A DNA stretch of 64,000 bases from Aristolochia californica (Eukaryota > Streptophyta > Magnoliopsida > Piperales > Aristolochiaceae). Where the stretch lies: the NCBI GenBank assembly GCA_029961685.1, contig JARWKL010000001.1, positions 52,788,062 through 52,852,061 of the forward strand. The letters are read 5' to 3'. A program made the position numbers and the translations under genes. Positions 1 through 11,577 of this stretch are shown here, in pieces (the stretch's first letter is position 1; the number at the start of each line of letters is the position of its first letter). Under the pieces are notes generated by a model. The model made no database searches. It was not told the DNA's origin and worked only from the letters and a program-made list of their open reading frames with translations.

Positions 1-419
1 ATGTATTTTCTCCTCCAGCTTGAGGGGAGTGTTGGAAGATGGGCTCAAACCCACAAGCTCAAGGCAAGAAGCCCACATGTCAAAGGAGTGGCATATGGGT
101 AAAATATGATATTTTCCATAAAAATGGCATAAAGGTGTAAATACGTGTTCATTTTATATATTTTGTTTTATCAAGTTGTTGCCCTAAGTGCATTGTAAAA
201 CTATAAATAAAGGCATTGGATAAGAGGTAGATCATTGAAGCCCTCTCCTCTTTTCCTAGAAATTTGTCGAGCCAACCTCATTCTTGGTTGACGCAATCCA
301 TCCTTTCCTTAATCCAAAGTCTCTCCCTCTACATCCTTCTTCTTCTCCCCTCTTTTCTCTCTTCTTCTTCTCCTTCTTCGTTGTTCTAAAGTTCTTCTCA
401 TGGGATCCTAAATTCTACA
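1..419 (+). repeat. Polypurine tract and 3' LTR of a Ty1/copia-type element that continues left of the window
   Basis: A purine tract (TGAGGGGAG, 21-29) is followed by an LTR starting TGTTGGAAGATGGG at 30 and ending TTCTACA at 419. It has a TATA-like TATAAATAAAG near 203 and a long CT-rich stretch (about 300-400), typical of the R/U5 leader. It matches the LTRs of the copia element at 4234-9216, including the CCTAAATTC end. The rest of the element lies outside the window. It abuts a truncated LTR at 420, so it probably inserted into that LTR. Confidence 0.8.
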
Positions 420-3400
420 ATATGTAATAAGGTTAAGCAAAGGAGAGAAGGAAGAAGGGAGAAAAATAAGAGAGGAAAGTGTATGATACACGTCTAAGAG
501 AGAAATAGAGAGAAGAATACGTGAGGTAAAAAGGAGGAAGAAATTAGGGTCTTAGACTTAGTCCAGACCTTCCCCCATAAGATATATTCATAGGTATCAA
601 AAGTATCAATATTACAAGTATACCCTTCACCCTAATAAGAGTGAATAAGAGACATAAAATGTAAACTAATTACATCAGTGCTACCCTAATTACATCATAT
701 CTTCCAACACTCTCCCTCAAGCTTAGAGGTAATGGCAGTAATCCCAGCTTGAACCAAATAACATAGATATAGTAACAAACTCCTACATCACGGTGTCCCA
801 AGAATAAGTACGACACCGGGTACAAACTCTCCAAGGGTAGAAATGGGTTATAAAACATAAGTCGAAACCAACCTCAAAGGATTTTGAACAAATATAGTGA
901 TAATAATCACTAAAGTGGGTAATGTCTATCATTCACAAGACATCATTAAAAAGCTCACGGGTACTAATAAAAAGTCTCAAAGGACTTCAAAACACCCATA
1001 TAAATAAAATGGACCAATCAAAACAATGCTCCAACAGGGTTGGCCAATACAGGAAGTGAGAATCAAATAAAAGATAGTCAGAGAAATGTTCCAAGTAACC
1101 AATGGGTAATGGGTAAAGAGGAAGATAAGATGTTGAGGCCACCATGTGCTTTATTTTTCTAAGAAATTCAAATTCTGCAGCAGACGAACCGATGCCGACA
1201 ATAATCAACGAATAATGAACCCGAGGCAAGAAACTGAGGATTTATTCTTCAATAATGAGGTTTCAATCAAAGAGACATAATAGTAGCAACGGTTATGGGC
1301 CAATGCCCAAATAACACGTTCCAAATAATGAAAATCCTTAATAAACGCATGAAATAATTTGCAACGAGTCCATCCTTGAATAAGGAAGATGTGCACCAAA
1401 AAATAATCCAAGATAATAACCTAGCCAAAGTGAAGAATGTAGCAGATAGCACCTTTTACACCCAATGAGTGAGTCAAGCCGAGTCAACAAAATTGAGTCA
1501 CGTCGAGTAGAGAAGAAGACTTAGACTGAGTAAAGTGACCGAGTTGATATGACTGAGTCAAGCGGACTTGTGAGTCTGAGTGGACCTGTCCTGAGTCACA
1601 CCTTGATGGTCCAAGTTAAAGAAGCAACTCACAAATCTTGCTATACTCAACAACTCGATAGATATAAACAACAACTTGGTAGATATAAACAAAAAAAAAC
1701 TCGGTAGATATAAACAATGATTTGGTAGATATAAACAACAACAACAACAACAACTCGGTAGATATAATCAGCAACTTGGGATACCAATAGCATAATAGAA
1801 TGAAGTTGGTTGGATCAGAATAAATCGAGGATAGAGTTGCACAATTCGAAGATCTATGCTGGAATTACCAATCTTTATTTCCAAATTAATCTCTCTGGAT
1901 CAAACAAAGATCACGTGATTCAAGGAATATGGAAATATTATCTCCGGATAATAATTTCTGGTTTGTACCCTTTCTGTATAAGAGATTTCAGTTTCTACTA
2001 TTGCTGAATGGCAACCAAGAGTGCTGCTTTTCTTGTTGCTCCCAACACTGCGTGAACTACCAAAAACTCCCTCTTCCTTTGAGGGAACGATACCAATAGA
2101 TGTAGATAAGTTTCGTAGAGATAAGCATGATACAATCTACCATAGAGTTCGCCATGTTGGCTAGAATAATATGGAAGATTCCATAGTTCAACTACTAAAA
2201 ATATTTTCAAAACAGAGAGGAGAGCAAGATACGAAACCGAGAGTCTTGTTTCTTATCTTACCAACAAACTGCAACATCCACTATCTCAATCAACAAGACT
2301 TTCCAGCATAATAGTAGCATATTTTTCCTAATTTATAGCAACATGAAATATTGCCAGCTCTACTTCATCTTCTATGATTGAAACGAAAAATTTCCAAACA
2401 GAAAAGAAATCACCTATCAATATAGAAATAGCTTGACGATATATCAAGCCGTGAATTTCAAACAAAGATGTAAGATAACAATGGTATGCTGGTTTTCAAC
2501 AATCTTTCCTACGACAGTGCAACAGGTGGAGGAGGCCATGAAATAACAAATAGGATTCAGAATCAAGGTTGACATAGTAATACCAAAGCAGCAGCCATGG
2601 AAGCCACAAGCAAACCCATTCTCTTCAAATAAAAAAATCCCAGACAGAGATAAAGCTGCTTTTGGCCTGACTAAGAACATTACCAGACCCCACAAACTAA
2701 TGGAAGTTGTTCTTGTCTACTATTTCTCAGAATTTTGAACCTCTACCGTCCACGAACATTGGCTATCATGTAGCAGTAGTCTTTAACAAAAAACTATTGT
2801 CTTGCAGCAATAACCACCTCTCGTACTGCTTCTTTTACAGCCGCAACAATCCTCTTCCATTCTTAATTCAAAAACAGAGCAACAAAACTTTTGGAGTGAA
2901 GAGAAAAGAAAAAAACTTACCAGCAAAATAGAGTGATGATGGCTGAGTTTAGTGATATTCATCCCTCCATGAAGAGTTCCTTTGATAATGAAGCACAAAG
3001 GGAAAAACCTTATACTGATATGGGTTCTCGTCTTCAAACAAAGAAAAGAGCATCAATCAATCAATCATTTACCAAGAAGCATATGAAATTTTTTTAGAGA
3101 GAAGAACTCATTCACCGAGCAACATCTAACAAAATATGGGTAGAGAAAACCCAACTGGAATCCTAAAAAATCAATCATCGCTCTGATACCATGTTGATTT
3201 TCAGTATTCCATAGGTAATATGGTTAATCAAAGAAGAGAGGAGAGTGTATGATAGACGTCCAAGAGAGAAAAAAAGAGAAAATAGAGGAGAGTGTATGAT
3301 ACACGTCCAAGAGAGAAAAAAGAGAGAAAGAGAGAAGAATGCGTGAGGGGAAAAGGAGGAAGAAATTAGGGTCTTGGACTTAGTCCAAACCCTCCCCCAT

Positions 3401-3531
3401 AAGTTATATTTATAGGTATCAAAAGTATCAATATTATAAGTATACCTTTCACCCTAATAAAAGTGAATAAGAGACAAAAAACTTAAACTAATTACATCAG
3501 TGTCACCCTAATTACATCATATCTTCCAATA
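420..3531 (-). mobile_element. Non-autonomous LTR retrotransposon (element H)
   Basis: Two related LTRs flank an interior with no recognisable gag or pol. On the minus strand the 5' LTR is 3531-3192 and the 3' LTR is 709-420, which has lost about 20 bases at its outer end to the neighbouring LTR. A perfect initiator-Met primer site (TGGTATCAGAGC on the minus strand) lies at 3191-3180 and a polypurine tract at about 725-710. The 2.5 kb interior is AT-rich, holds a tandem repeat (1649-1775) and several GAGTCAA-type repeats (1465-1610), and all its reading frames are short. Its interior near the polypurine tract matches 9498-9780, and 1085-1400 matches 63690-63960, so this is a multi-copy family. 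It presumably relies on a copia element for proteins. Confidence 0.75.
1649..1775. repeat. Short tandem repeat, about five units with core GGTAGATATAAACAA
   Basis: The motif ACTYGRTAGATATAAACAA recurs about every 21-34 bp, separated by variable runs of AACAAC. It lies inside non-autonomous element H. Confidence 0.75.
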
Positions 3532-3833
3532 GGTAGCTTGAAAGTGTACTACTAATGGTGTTATGAGTGTATTTTAGACACAAACCCTCCAACACATATA
3601 TTATGAGTACTATGGCAAAAGCTTAAGACAAAAGGATGGTCAATCAAGTTGCCAAGTTAAGGCCCAAAGTAAAACCACATTGAAGCTTGTTCCTAAAAAT
3701 AAGAACTTACAAAAAAAAAGAAAACTGAATATTTTAAGACTAGATGTAGAGCATTGTTGAATAGTAGGTATTGAAGAGTCTTACATGACTCTCATAGCAA
3801 GAAGTCTCACAAAGCCAGAATTAATATGGTAGA
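3532..3833. other. Intergenic, LTR fragment at 3754-3832
   Basis: No gene is visible. From 3754 the sequence TGTTGAATAGTAGGTATTG and the following 60 bases match the beginning (plus orientation) of the LTR family seen complete at 20463-20792 and 23461-23798. The fragment ends where the next LTR starts at 3834. Confidence 0.6.
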
Positions 3834-4155
3834 TGTTAAATTCTAGGGTTTAATCTATAAGTAACTTAGTTTGAGAAGAAGAAGAAGATAGAAGAAGAAG
3901 GAAGGAATAAGAGAAGGAAGAAGAGAAGGTGAAGAGAAGGAAGTTGTGAGAGGAGAGAATTAGGGTTTAGAAGAGAGCTCGAATGAGCCTCCTTCCCATC
4001 ACTATGTTATTTATATATGTGAGGCTTGAATGCACTAGTACATAAGCAAATAAAAAATAACCCTTAAGCTTGTAACTAATTACAAATTATAAAATTCACT
4101 CTCTTAATTACATAATATACGACTTGAACTTCTTCATCACTTCCCCTCAAGCTGG
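3834..4155 (-). repeat. 3' LTR with polypurine tract of a further non-autonomous LTR element
   Basis: Reads TGTTAAATTC at 3834 to CTTCATCA at 4139, about 306 bp, followed by the complement of a polypurine tract (CTTCCCCTCAAGCTGG, 4140-4155). A TATA-like motif in the minus direction lies near 4010. The element interior to the right is interrupted by the copia element at 4234. Confidence 0.65.
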
Positions 4156-4233
4156 TGAAAAAACATCAAATATTCCTAGCTTGGTGCATGTATCTGCGTG
4201 TGACTTCATAAAAATGGCTTTTGTGAAGATATT

Positions 4234-4660
4234 TGTTATTAGAAGACATCTCAAAGTGGCATCAAAGTAATTACCTTCCCCACGTGGAAAATGTGGTAAT
4301 TTAAAGTTTTACTCATAAAGATGACACAAAAGTGTAATTATTTAAGACGATGTATGTCTACTTATGTCTTTTCTTTTTCAAAGTTTGTAGTTCTAAGGGC
4401 CTTGTAGTCATTGTAAATTTCTTTCCATAGCTATAAATAGAGGCTTAATGCATGGGGTAGATCATTAGGTCTCCCCTCTTCTCTCTCAAATTTTTCCTTA
4501 AAATTGTCTCCTCTCCCAAGCTCTCTCTCTCTCCTTCTCTCTAGCCAAGTTCTCTCTTATTTCTCTCTTCCTTCGCTCTTTTCCTTGCTTCTCCTCCTTT
4601 TCTTCCTCTCCTCTTTTACTACCTTAGTCGAGGACCTTGTCATAGATCCTAAATTCAACA
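4234..4660 (+). repeat. 5' LTR of copia element A
   Basis: 427 bp. Contains a TATA-like CTATAAATAGAGG at about 4431 and a CT-rich leader (4470-4620), so transcription would start near 4460. The end AATTCAACA is followed directly by the primer-binding site. Confidence 0.8.
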
Positions 4661-6121
4661 TGGTATCAGAGCAGTGGATTTAGGATTTTCAGATCAAGTA
4701 AAATTTGAAAGGCTCCACTGATCAAGCTTCACGTAGAGTTCTTTTTGTTGATAAAGCAGTAGCTTTTAGTTGCACCAATATAATTTTTTTCTCTTATGAG
4801 ATTATTGTCGATAGTTCTTTATCTCTAAAAGATGGTTTATGGATGACTTTCTCATCTAATCTGTATGAGAAGCTGGTGATTATATTTTAGGCCTTGAAAG
4901 TGGCTCGCTCATAGTGATTATGCTCAGTGTTTATTCCTCATGCAAAACCAATTGTGTTATTGCTCTCTTGCATATTATGTTGATGTTTGTGACTGAAATT
5001 TGCATCTAAATCAAGGTTCACTATATCTATTATTGGCATCTAAGTTGACTATGATTTAAGGTTTCAGTTCTAATAATTTTTTGAGTTATTATATCCGTTA
5101 ATTGTTTCTCCTCTTGTTTTCCTCTCCAAGAGCTCAAAAAAGGATTGTTTGAAAGGGAGCCTAGGAGATTTTTTTTTATAAGGTTGCTGGTTGTTTGCAA
5201 CGTTTTTGGATCTTTTATTGGTATCTTCTCCTCTCTGAAAACATACCTAAAATATTTGAGGAAAAAAAGAGCAAAAAAGGGGCCAAAGAAGGCATGATTC
5301 TATCATCCAAATCTAGTGCATAATTAGGTAAGAAATGTTTCCTTCTTGAAGCTATCCGAGAGTTGCACCTTTAAAAAAAGAAAGTGCTACTGTTTTTAGG
5401 TTGATATAAAACTTTATCTTATTAAAAGATTCAATGTTATTTGTTTCCCTAATTACATTAAGGAAAGAAGGAGCAGTGATTGTGATATTTTTAATTGTTT
5501 GGTAGTGCATTTGACAAAGAAGGCAAGTTTCCCTCTTCGAAAGATACCCGAACTGGATTCTAATTTGTTTCAAATTTATTTCCAGATTTGATTTGATTTG
5601 ATTTGAGGTAATCTCCTAATTGAAGAATATTTTAATCCTTTCTAAGTGGCATGAGTAGCACGTGATTAGTATTTCATACCTATTTAGTGCTTGTTTAAAA
5701 TAGGATAGTAACTTACCTTCTATTGTCTCTTAGTTGAAGATCCTCTTGGTATGAGATCCTCTCCAATCCGATTTTGAGTTCATGTGTGATAGAGGTATGA
5801 GATCTACCTTCTATGAGACAACACATGAACTTCCTTTTGATAGAAGGTTAATGATGCATACTATTTGAGTTCAAGTGGCTTATCTCTTCTCAAATTAATT
5901 AATATATTTGCCTCGGTTTGCTGCTCAAGCTACTTGAAGGATTAACATATTGCACATAAGAAATTGTTTACTTATTGATTATAATGGTTGAAGACTAAAT
6001 GGGAGGCAAAAGTGATCTTCTTAAAATTACCACCATACTCTTGAGAGAGTTAACTAATTATCTAAGTTGGCCACTATCAATTAAGATGTTTCTCATTACT
6101 TGAGACCTCTTAGGTCACTTA

Positions 6122-6637
6122 ACCAAACCAGTTTCACCGATTGATGAAGATTATAGTTCTTATGTGAAAGGGCTTAAGAATAAGACCTTAGTCATTAGTT
6201 GGGTAATTAATAGCATAGAGGAGCATGTGGCCAACGATGTTCTTCTCCTTGAAACTGAAAAACAAATTTGGGGCACTTGTGTTAAGTTGTACTCTAGTAC
6301 ACAAAACCTACAGAAGTTGTATGATGTGTTCCAAACCATGTTCAATACAAAGCAAGAGGACATTCTACATTAGTACTTGGCTCAATGTAGAGGACTAATT
6401 CAAGAATGGAAGATTGCTCAACCCTACTCCACTGACATCTCAATTCAAGAAAAGCAGTGGGAGGCCTTAGCAGTTGCTATATGTTTGTCAAACATCAAGC
6501 CATATCTTGAAGTGGCTAAGACTCAACTTCTCAACCCCTTTGCACTTCCATCATTTGATGACATAAGTGCAACATTACTTAGGATATCAGATCATTCCTC
6601 CACCTCTCATACTAAAGTATTATATGTTATGTACTAA
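6122..6637 (+). pseudogene. copia gag (UBN2-type) remnant
   Basis: One frame runs from 6122 to 6637 with a single in-frame amber stop at 6371-6373. The protein resembles the gag of plant copia elements (UBN2 family): a WVINSIEEHVANDVL-like segment, then IWGTCVKLYSSTQN, where plant gags usually have a W-x-x-L/K-x-x-Y-s motif. The N-terminal third and the CCHC knuckle are missing or degraded. It cannot give a full-length gag. Confidence 0.75.
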
Positions 6638-6797
6638 AAAAAAAAATAGGGGTACATCTTTTACCACCTGAGGGTGCAATAGAAATTATAGAGTAGGCCG
6701 AGCAAGAGGTGGTAAAATTGGCTCTGGTTCTTCAAGGTCAGATAACTATGTCTACACTCATTGTGGTGGACTAAACCTTCTAGGAGATACCTATGAC

Positions 6798-7073
6798 AAT
6801 CTCTTCTTCCTTCCTTTGAAGATCTTTGGTTGCACATGTTTTTTTTATGTCACGTCCCCTAAGAAGAGAAAGCTTGACCCTTCGTCTCTTAAGTGTATTT
6901 TTTTGGGTTACTCTTGTACCCAAAAAGGATATATCTATTATAATCCTTCTCTTCCTAAGTTAATTATTTCTAGGGAAGTCACTTTTTTAGGACACATCTT
7001 TATATTCCTCAAAAGATGCTCCTCCGGATTTTTCATTAGTTCAGGCAGCTCTGAAGACCGTTGTGCCGCTTGA
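6798..7073 (+). pseudogene. copia integrase C-terminal remnant
   Basis: Contains LPLKIFGCTCFFYV, then RKLDPSSLKCIFLGYS and KGYIYYNP, the conserved segment after the copia integrase core (P-L-x-V-F-G-C ... K-C-x-F-l-G-Y). The catalytic D,D-35-E core is absent, deleted between about 6780 and 6800. The frame is lost after 7073. Confidence 0.8.
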
Positions 7074-7339
7074 TGTGGATCTACTTCAGCCCCCTAAAGC
7101 CTCAGTGGACACCACACCTGTGGAGTTTACGAATCCATCCAAGGTAAGCCCGTCTTCTCCTATTGTATTTGGCCCATAATTTGATACGCGGCCTATAACT
7201 CCATGGAAGGAGCCTCAGACTTGCACTAGGCCCTCCACTTTTTATCCTATATCAAATTTTTTTCCTCACCATCAATTGTCTTCTTCATGTTGTCAATTTC
7301 TTGCATCTATTTCTTTCATCTTTGTTCCTCAATCATTGT

Positions 7340-8200
7340 AGGAGGCTCTGAGACATCCAGGATGGAAGACAACCATGGAAGGAGAAATGCATGCATTATA
7401 TGAGAATCAGACGTAGGCCCTAGTTCCTCTTCCTCCCAGCAAGAAACTCGTGGGCTATAAATGGGTTTTTACTATCAAACACAATCCGGATGATTCTATT
7501 GCTTGCCTCAAAGCCCGACTTGTTGCAAAGGGGTACACTCAGTGTTATGGAGTGGATTATGAAAAGATATTCTCCCCAATGGCTAAATTAAATTCGGTAC
7601 ACGTCTTATTATCTCTAGTTGCTAATTCCTCTTGGCCGATATATCAATTGGAAGTAAGAAATGCCTTTTTGAATGGGGACATTAAAGAAAAGATATAAAT
7701 GCATCAATCACCTGGTTTTGTGGTTGAGGGGGAATTGGTATGCAAATTGAGAAAGTCTTTATATGGACTTAAATAGTCTCATCGGGCTTGGTTTGACATA
7801 TTTAGCCAAACAATATCGCAGTGTGGATTCACCTGATGCTTATTAGATCATTCTATCTTTGTCAAGAATACCTTAAAAGGGAAAAGTATTACTAGTAAAT
7901 TATGTGGATAATATCATCTTAACTTGCAGTGATGTGGATAACATAAAAGAAGTCAAAGAGAAGATATGCAAAGAATTTAAAACGAGGGATCTTGGACTTC
8001 TAAATTATTTTCTGGGTATTCAGGTATTCCAATCAAAGCATGAGATTGTATTATCTCAGAGAAAGTATGTTTTAGATCTACTAGAGGACATATGGATGAT
8101 GGAGTGTCGACCTGCAGATACTCTTATGGATGCCAATACAAAGTTATGTGCAAGCTCTAGAGAAGATGTTAATATAAGTAAATATTAGAGGCTTGTGGGA
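7340..8200 (+). pseudogene. copia reverse transcriptase remnant
   Basis: Recognisable blocks: LVGYKWVFTIKHNPD at about 7448, KARLVAKGYTQCYGVDYEKIF, QLEVRNAFLNGDI (the aspartate normally found in LDVKNAFLHGD is changed to E), then SLYGLK ending in a stop. The YVDD catalytic block is broken at about 7900 by a frameshift and reads roughly VDNI. Several stop codons and frameshifts; inactive. Confidence 0.85.
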
Positions 8201-8719
8201 AAGCTTATTTACCTCATAGAGACCAAACCAAATATATCATATGCAATAAGTGTGGTGAGTCAATATAAGCACAAACCACAACTTACCCATTGGCAAGCCC
8301 TGGAGAGGAAAGGGCTTCTCTATAAGTATCATGGCCACATCAACATATAAGGTTTTTTAGATGCAGATTGGGTTGGATCATTTGTTGACAGGAAGTCCAC
8401 TTCAGGGTACAATACCTTAGTTGGAGGTAGCCTGGTTACATAGAGAAGCAAAAAGCAAAATATTATTGCAAGGTCTAGTGTAGAAACATAGTACAGAGCT
8501 ATGGCCCACACAGACAGTGAGCTTCTATGGATTAGATCATTTTTTACTGAACTTGGATTCTATAAAGGAGCTCCTATGGAATTATATTGCGACAACCAGG
8601 TGGTTATTCATATCATTTCAAATCATGTAATCTACGAGAGGACAAAACACATTGAGGTAGAATGTCACTTTGTATGGGAGAAATTTCATTTTGGTATCTT
8701 TTCTCTTAAACATGTTTAA
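8200..8719 (+). pseudogene. copia RNase H remnant
   Basis: Contains HADSELLWIRSFFTELGF-like sequence (written here with a shifted first residue: THTDSELLW), MELYCDNQVVIHI and ERTKHIEVECHFVWEK, the hallmark end of copia RNase H. Stops interrupt the upstream part (about 8349, 8443, 8488). Confidence 0.8.
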
Positions 8720-8833
8720 TCACAAGGACAGGTAACAGACATTCTTATGAAACTAGTCACATTCAATATTTTAACCACTATATGCAACAAGCTAGGTATC
8801 TATGATGTTTTCTCTCCCCCAACTTGAGGGAGA

Positions 8834-9216
8834 AGAGAGGAGACAGGGGGGGGAGAGGTGGCAACAGAGGTAATTTAAGGTCTTCTCATAAAGATGTCAC
8901 AAGGGTGTTTATCTAAGAAGATGTATGTTTGCTTATGTCTTTTCTTTTTCAAAGCTTGTAGCCCTAAGGGCATTGTAATCATTGTAAACTTCCTTCCACA
9001 ACTATAAATAAAGGCTCAAGGCATGGGGTAGATCATTAAGTCTCCCCTCTTCTCTCTCTAATTTGTCCTTAGAATTGTCTCCTCTCCCAAGCTCTCTCTC
9101 TCCATCTCTCTCGCCGAGTTCTCTCTTATTTCTCTCTTTTCCTTTCTTCTCCCCTTTTTCTTCCTCTCCTATTTCACTACCTTGGTCGAGGACCTTATCA
9201 TGGGATCCTAAATTCG
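8834..9216 (+). repeat. 3' LTR of copia element A
   Basis: Aligns with 4234-4660 throughout, including TATAAATAAAGGC at about 9003, the CT-rich leader and the CCTAAATTC end. The first about 50 bases are diverged and contain a run of eight G. The start is approximate. Confidence 0.75.
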
Positions 9217-9269
9217 ATATTTTCCAATTGATTTCTTGAAGATATATACTGCGTAGATATTAACCCGGT

Positions 9270-11577
9270 ATTGATTTTCATGACTCCATAGATTACATCT
9301 TGGGTAAAGAAGAGAAGAGTGTACATGTTGGGGAGAAAATAGGAGGAAGAATAGGGTTATAGAGTTGGTCCAAACCCTGAAGTTATATTCATAGATACTA
9401 AAAGTACCAATATTATAATTATACCCTTCACTCTTGTCAGAGCGAAGAACAAAAAAAAATTACATCAATGACACTCCAACTTATTCATATCTTCCAAAAC
9501 TCCCATCAAGATGGGAGGTAATGTCAGTGATCCCAATTTGAAATAAATAACATAAATGCAGTAATAATCTCCTCCATCACGGTGTCCCAAGGATAAATAT
9601 GAAACCGGACACAATCTCTTAAAGGGTAGAAATGGGTAACAAGTCAAAACCAACCTCAAATAATTTTGAACAAATATAGTGATAATAATCACAAAAATGG
9701 GAATGCCTGTCATTAACAAGACGACGATAAAAAACCCAAGGGTACCAATAAAAAGTCTAAATGGACTTAAAAACACTCATATATATATATATGAAGGACC
9801 AAACAAATCAATGCACCAAAAGGTTTGGCCAAAGGGGTAAGTGAAAGTGGAATGTAACGAAGGAAAAATAACCACCTTGATAATAAGAAGGAGGCTATAA
9901 TGAAACAAAAATAACTTAATTTTTTTTTTGACCCAGTATGACCTTAGGATAATTTCATGACAGTGAGCAAAAAATTTCAAATTTGACGATGCAGAAGATA
10001 TACAACTGAGTAACAAAAACACAAAACTTGAAAACAACATTGATGATGGAAACTCTGATAATTGCATAACTTAACTTCAAGTTTCTGTTTCCCAATTGAT
10101 CAGTCCATATGAGAAAATTTTCTAATCAATACTCAATGAATTCCTTTCTGGAATATTTTCCAGAATCTGCAGAATAAAAACAAAACTTTCCAATGATAGA
10201 CTTTCCTGAATTAGCATCACTTTCCTAAATTAGACTTTCCAAAGATAAGTGATTTATGGGATCAAATAGGCTTTAAAAAAGAAGATAGTGTTGAAGTCAT
10301 ACAAAAAATCTCTTATTAGAATAAAATTTTGGCTAAAAAACTCGAATTTTAGGAGAAAAGGAAATTCAATTCACGTCAATGGAGAGATAATAGGGCAAAA
10401 AAAAAAAGATTTTTTGTAGAACTAGCCTTTAGTACTTCTAATATCAATATCTCCAAAAATATAACTTAGAATCATAAATAGGTTATTTTTAAAGAAAGTA
10501 AACTCGAAGGGCTTTAATTTGAAACCTATTTTGATACAAAAAGATTCATTTTTAAACCTTTTATGACCTCTTGATTCTCTTTGTTCTGTAGCTTGACCCT
10601 CGCAGACTCCAACATGAATATCTTCTTAAATATAGATCAGATTAACATGAAACTTTCTCCTTATGAAATTAGACTTCAATAAATTTCATATAAATATAAC
10701 TTCTATTTATAAAAAATAATTATTTTGAGATGAAGAATCCAATAGATTTTTTGACTTTGTAATTTGGACGAACCGAGTACTCTTTCTTCTTTGGCCAACA
10801 TGACCATTGACTCTTCCAAGATCGATATCTCCCTCTAGAAAAATCAGATTGAGAATTGGTTGAAAATGAAAGAAAATAGACTTACATATTTTTCTTTTCA
10901 TATATAAATCTGTATGTAAATTTTCGTTCTTGATGGCATAAAATGGCTCGAAATTTGAAGCTTTATGTTGCTACTTGAACCTCTCTTGCAGTCTGATATT
11001 TGCTATTTCAATATCGATTTCTCTTTGTAGAAAACTCCGATTGCCAAAATTATTTTTGCATTAGAAAGTAGACTCAAAGATCTTTCCATAAATTTATATT
11101 TTTTAATATGTAAATCTCAGTATGGAGGTGATAACAACAAAAAATAATAGGCATTAGGACTAAAAAGAGAAGAAAAAACTATAATATGAACCTAAACTAC
11201 TAGAGATGATAGATAAAAAAAATCTCATTATCTTTGTAGGTTGGCAAAGTCAACTCATAGAACCTGGCCTGATTCCATGTTGAATTTTTGGAAAAGAAAA
11301 ACTTCACTAACTTGTTGTAATCTGAGTACATAAGTGCCTATTTATAATAGAGGAAAGTAGTAGAATCTAATTACAACTAAACTACTATTGCCCCAATTAC
11401 ACCTAAAGTCTAACACTTAAAGATAAGTCCTACCATAATTACACAACTCAACATAAATAGAAGACTACCATAATAAAACACCTTTTAACTAAAACTCTTC
11501 TGTGAGACCTTCCTTAATAATTTTGGATTTGTAAGATTTCTTATTGTGAGAGTCATGTTCCATGTATGCTCTTCAAA
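9270..11577 (-). mobile_element. Composite non-autonomous LTR element with unlike ends
   Basis: The left end (about 9270-9497) is an LTR of the element H type with a complementary polypurine tract at 9498-9515. The right end (11278-11577) is an LTR of the element G type (TGTTGAATTTTTGG) with a degraded primer site just left of it. The interior near the left end matches element H (715-1000). The interior at 9920-11277 matches element G (22290-23460) and part of element F (25860-26110). No coding domain is visible. The two ends belong to different LTR subfamilies, so this is either a recombinant or two abutting truncated copies. Confidence 0.6.

Larger units (their letters stand above)
4234..9216 (+). 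mobile_element. Degenerate Ty1/copia retrotransposon (element A)
   Basis: 5' LTR 4234-4660 (TGTTATTAG to ATTCAACA), perfect primer-binding site TGGTATCAGAGC at 4661-4672, broken gag (6122-6637), zinc-knuckle remnant near 6655-6780, end of the integrase region (6798-7073), reverse transcriptase (about 7340-8200) and RNase H (about 8200-8719), purine-rich tract near 8824-8835, then the 3' LTR to about 9216. Order gag-integrase-RT-RNase H is that of Ty1/copia. The protease and most of the integrase are deleted. ATATT occurs at 4229-4233 and 9217-9221 and is a likely target-site duplication, although the 3' LTR end has lost its last bases. The stretch 4673-6121 shows no recognisable domain. Confidence 0.85.
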
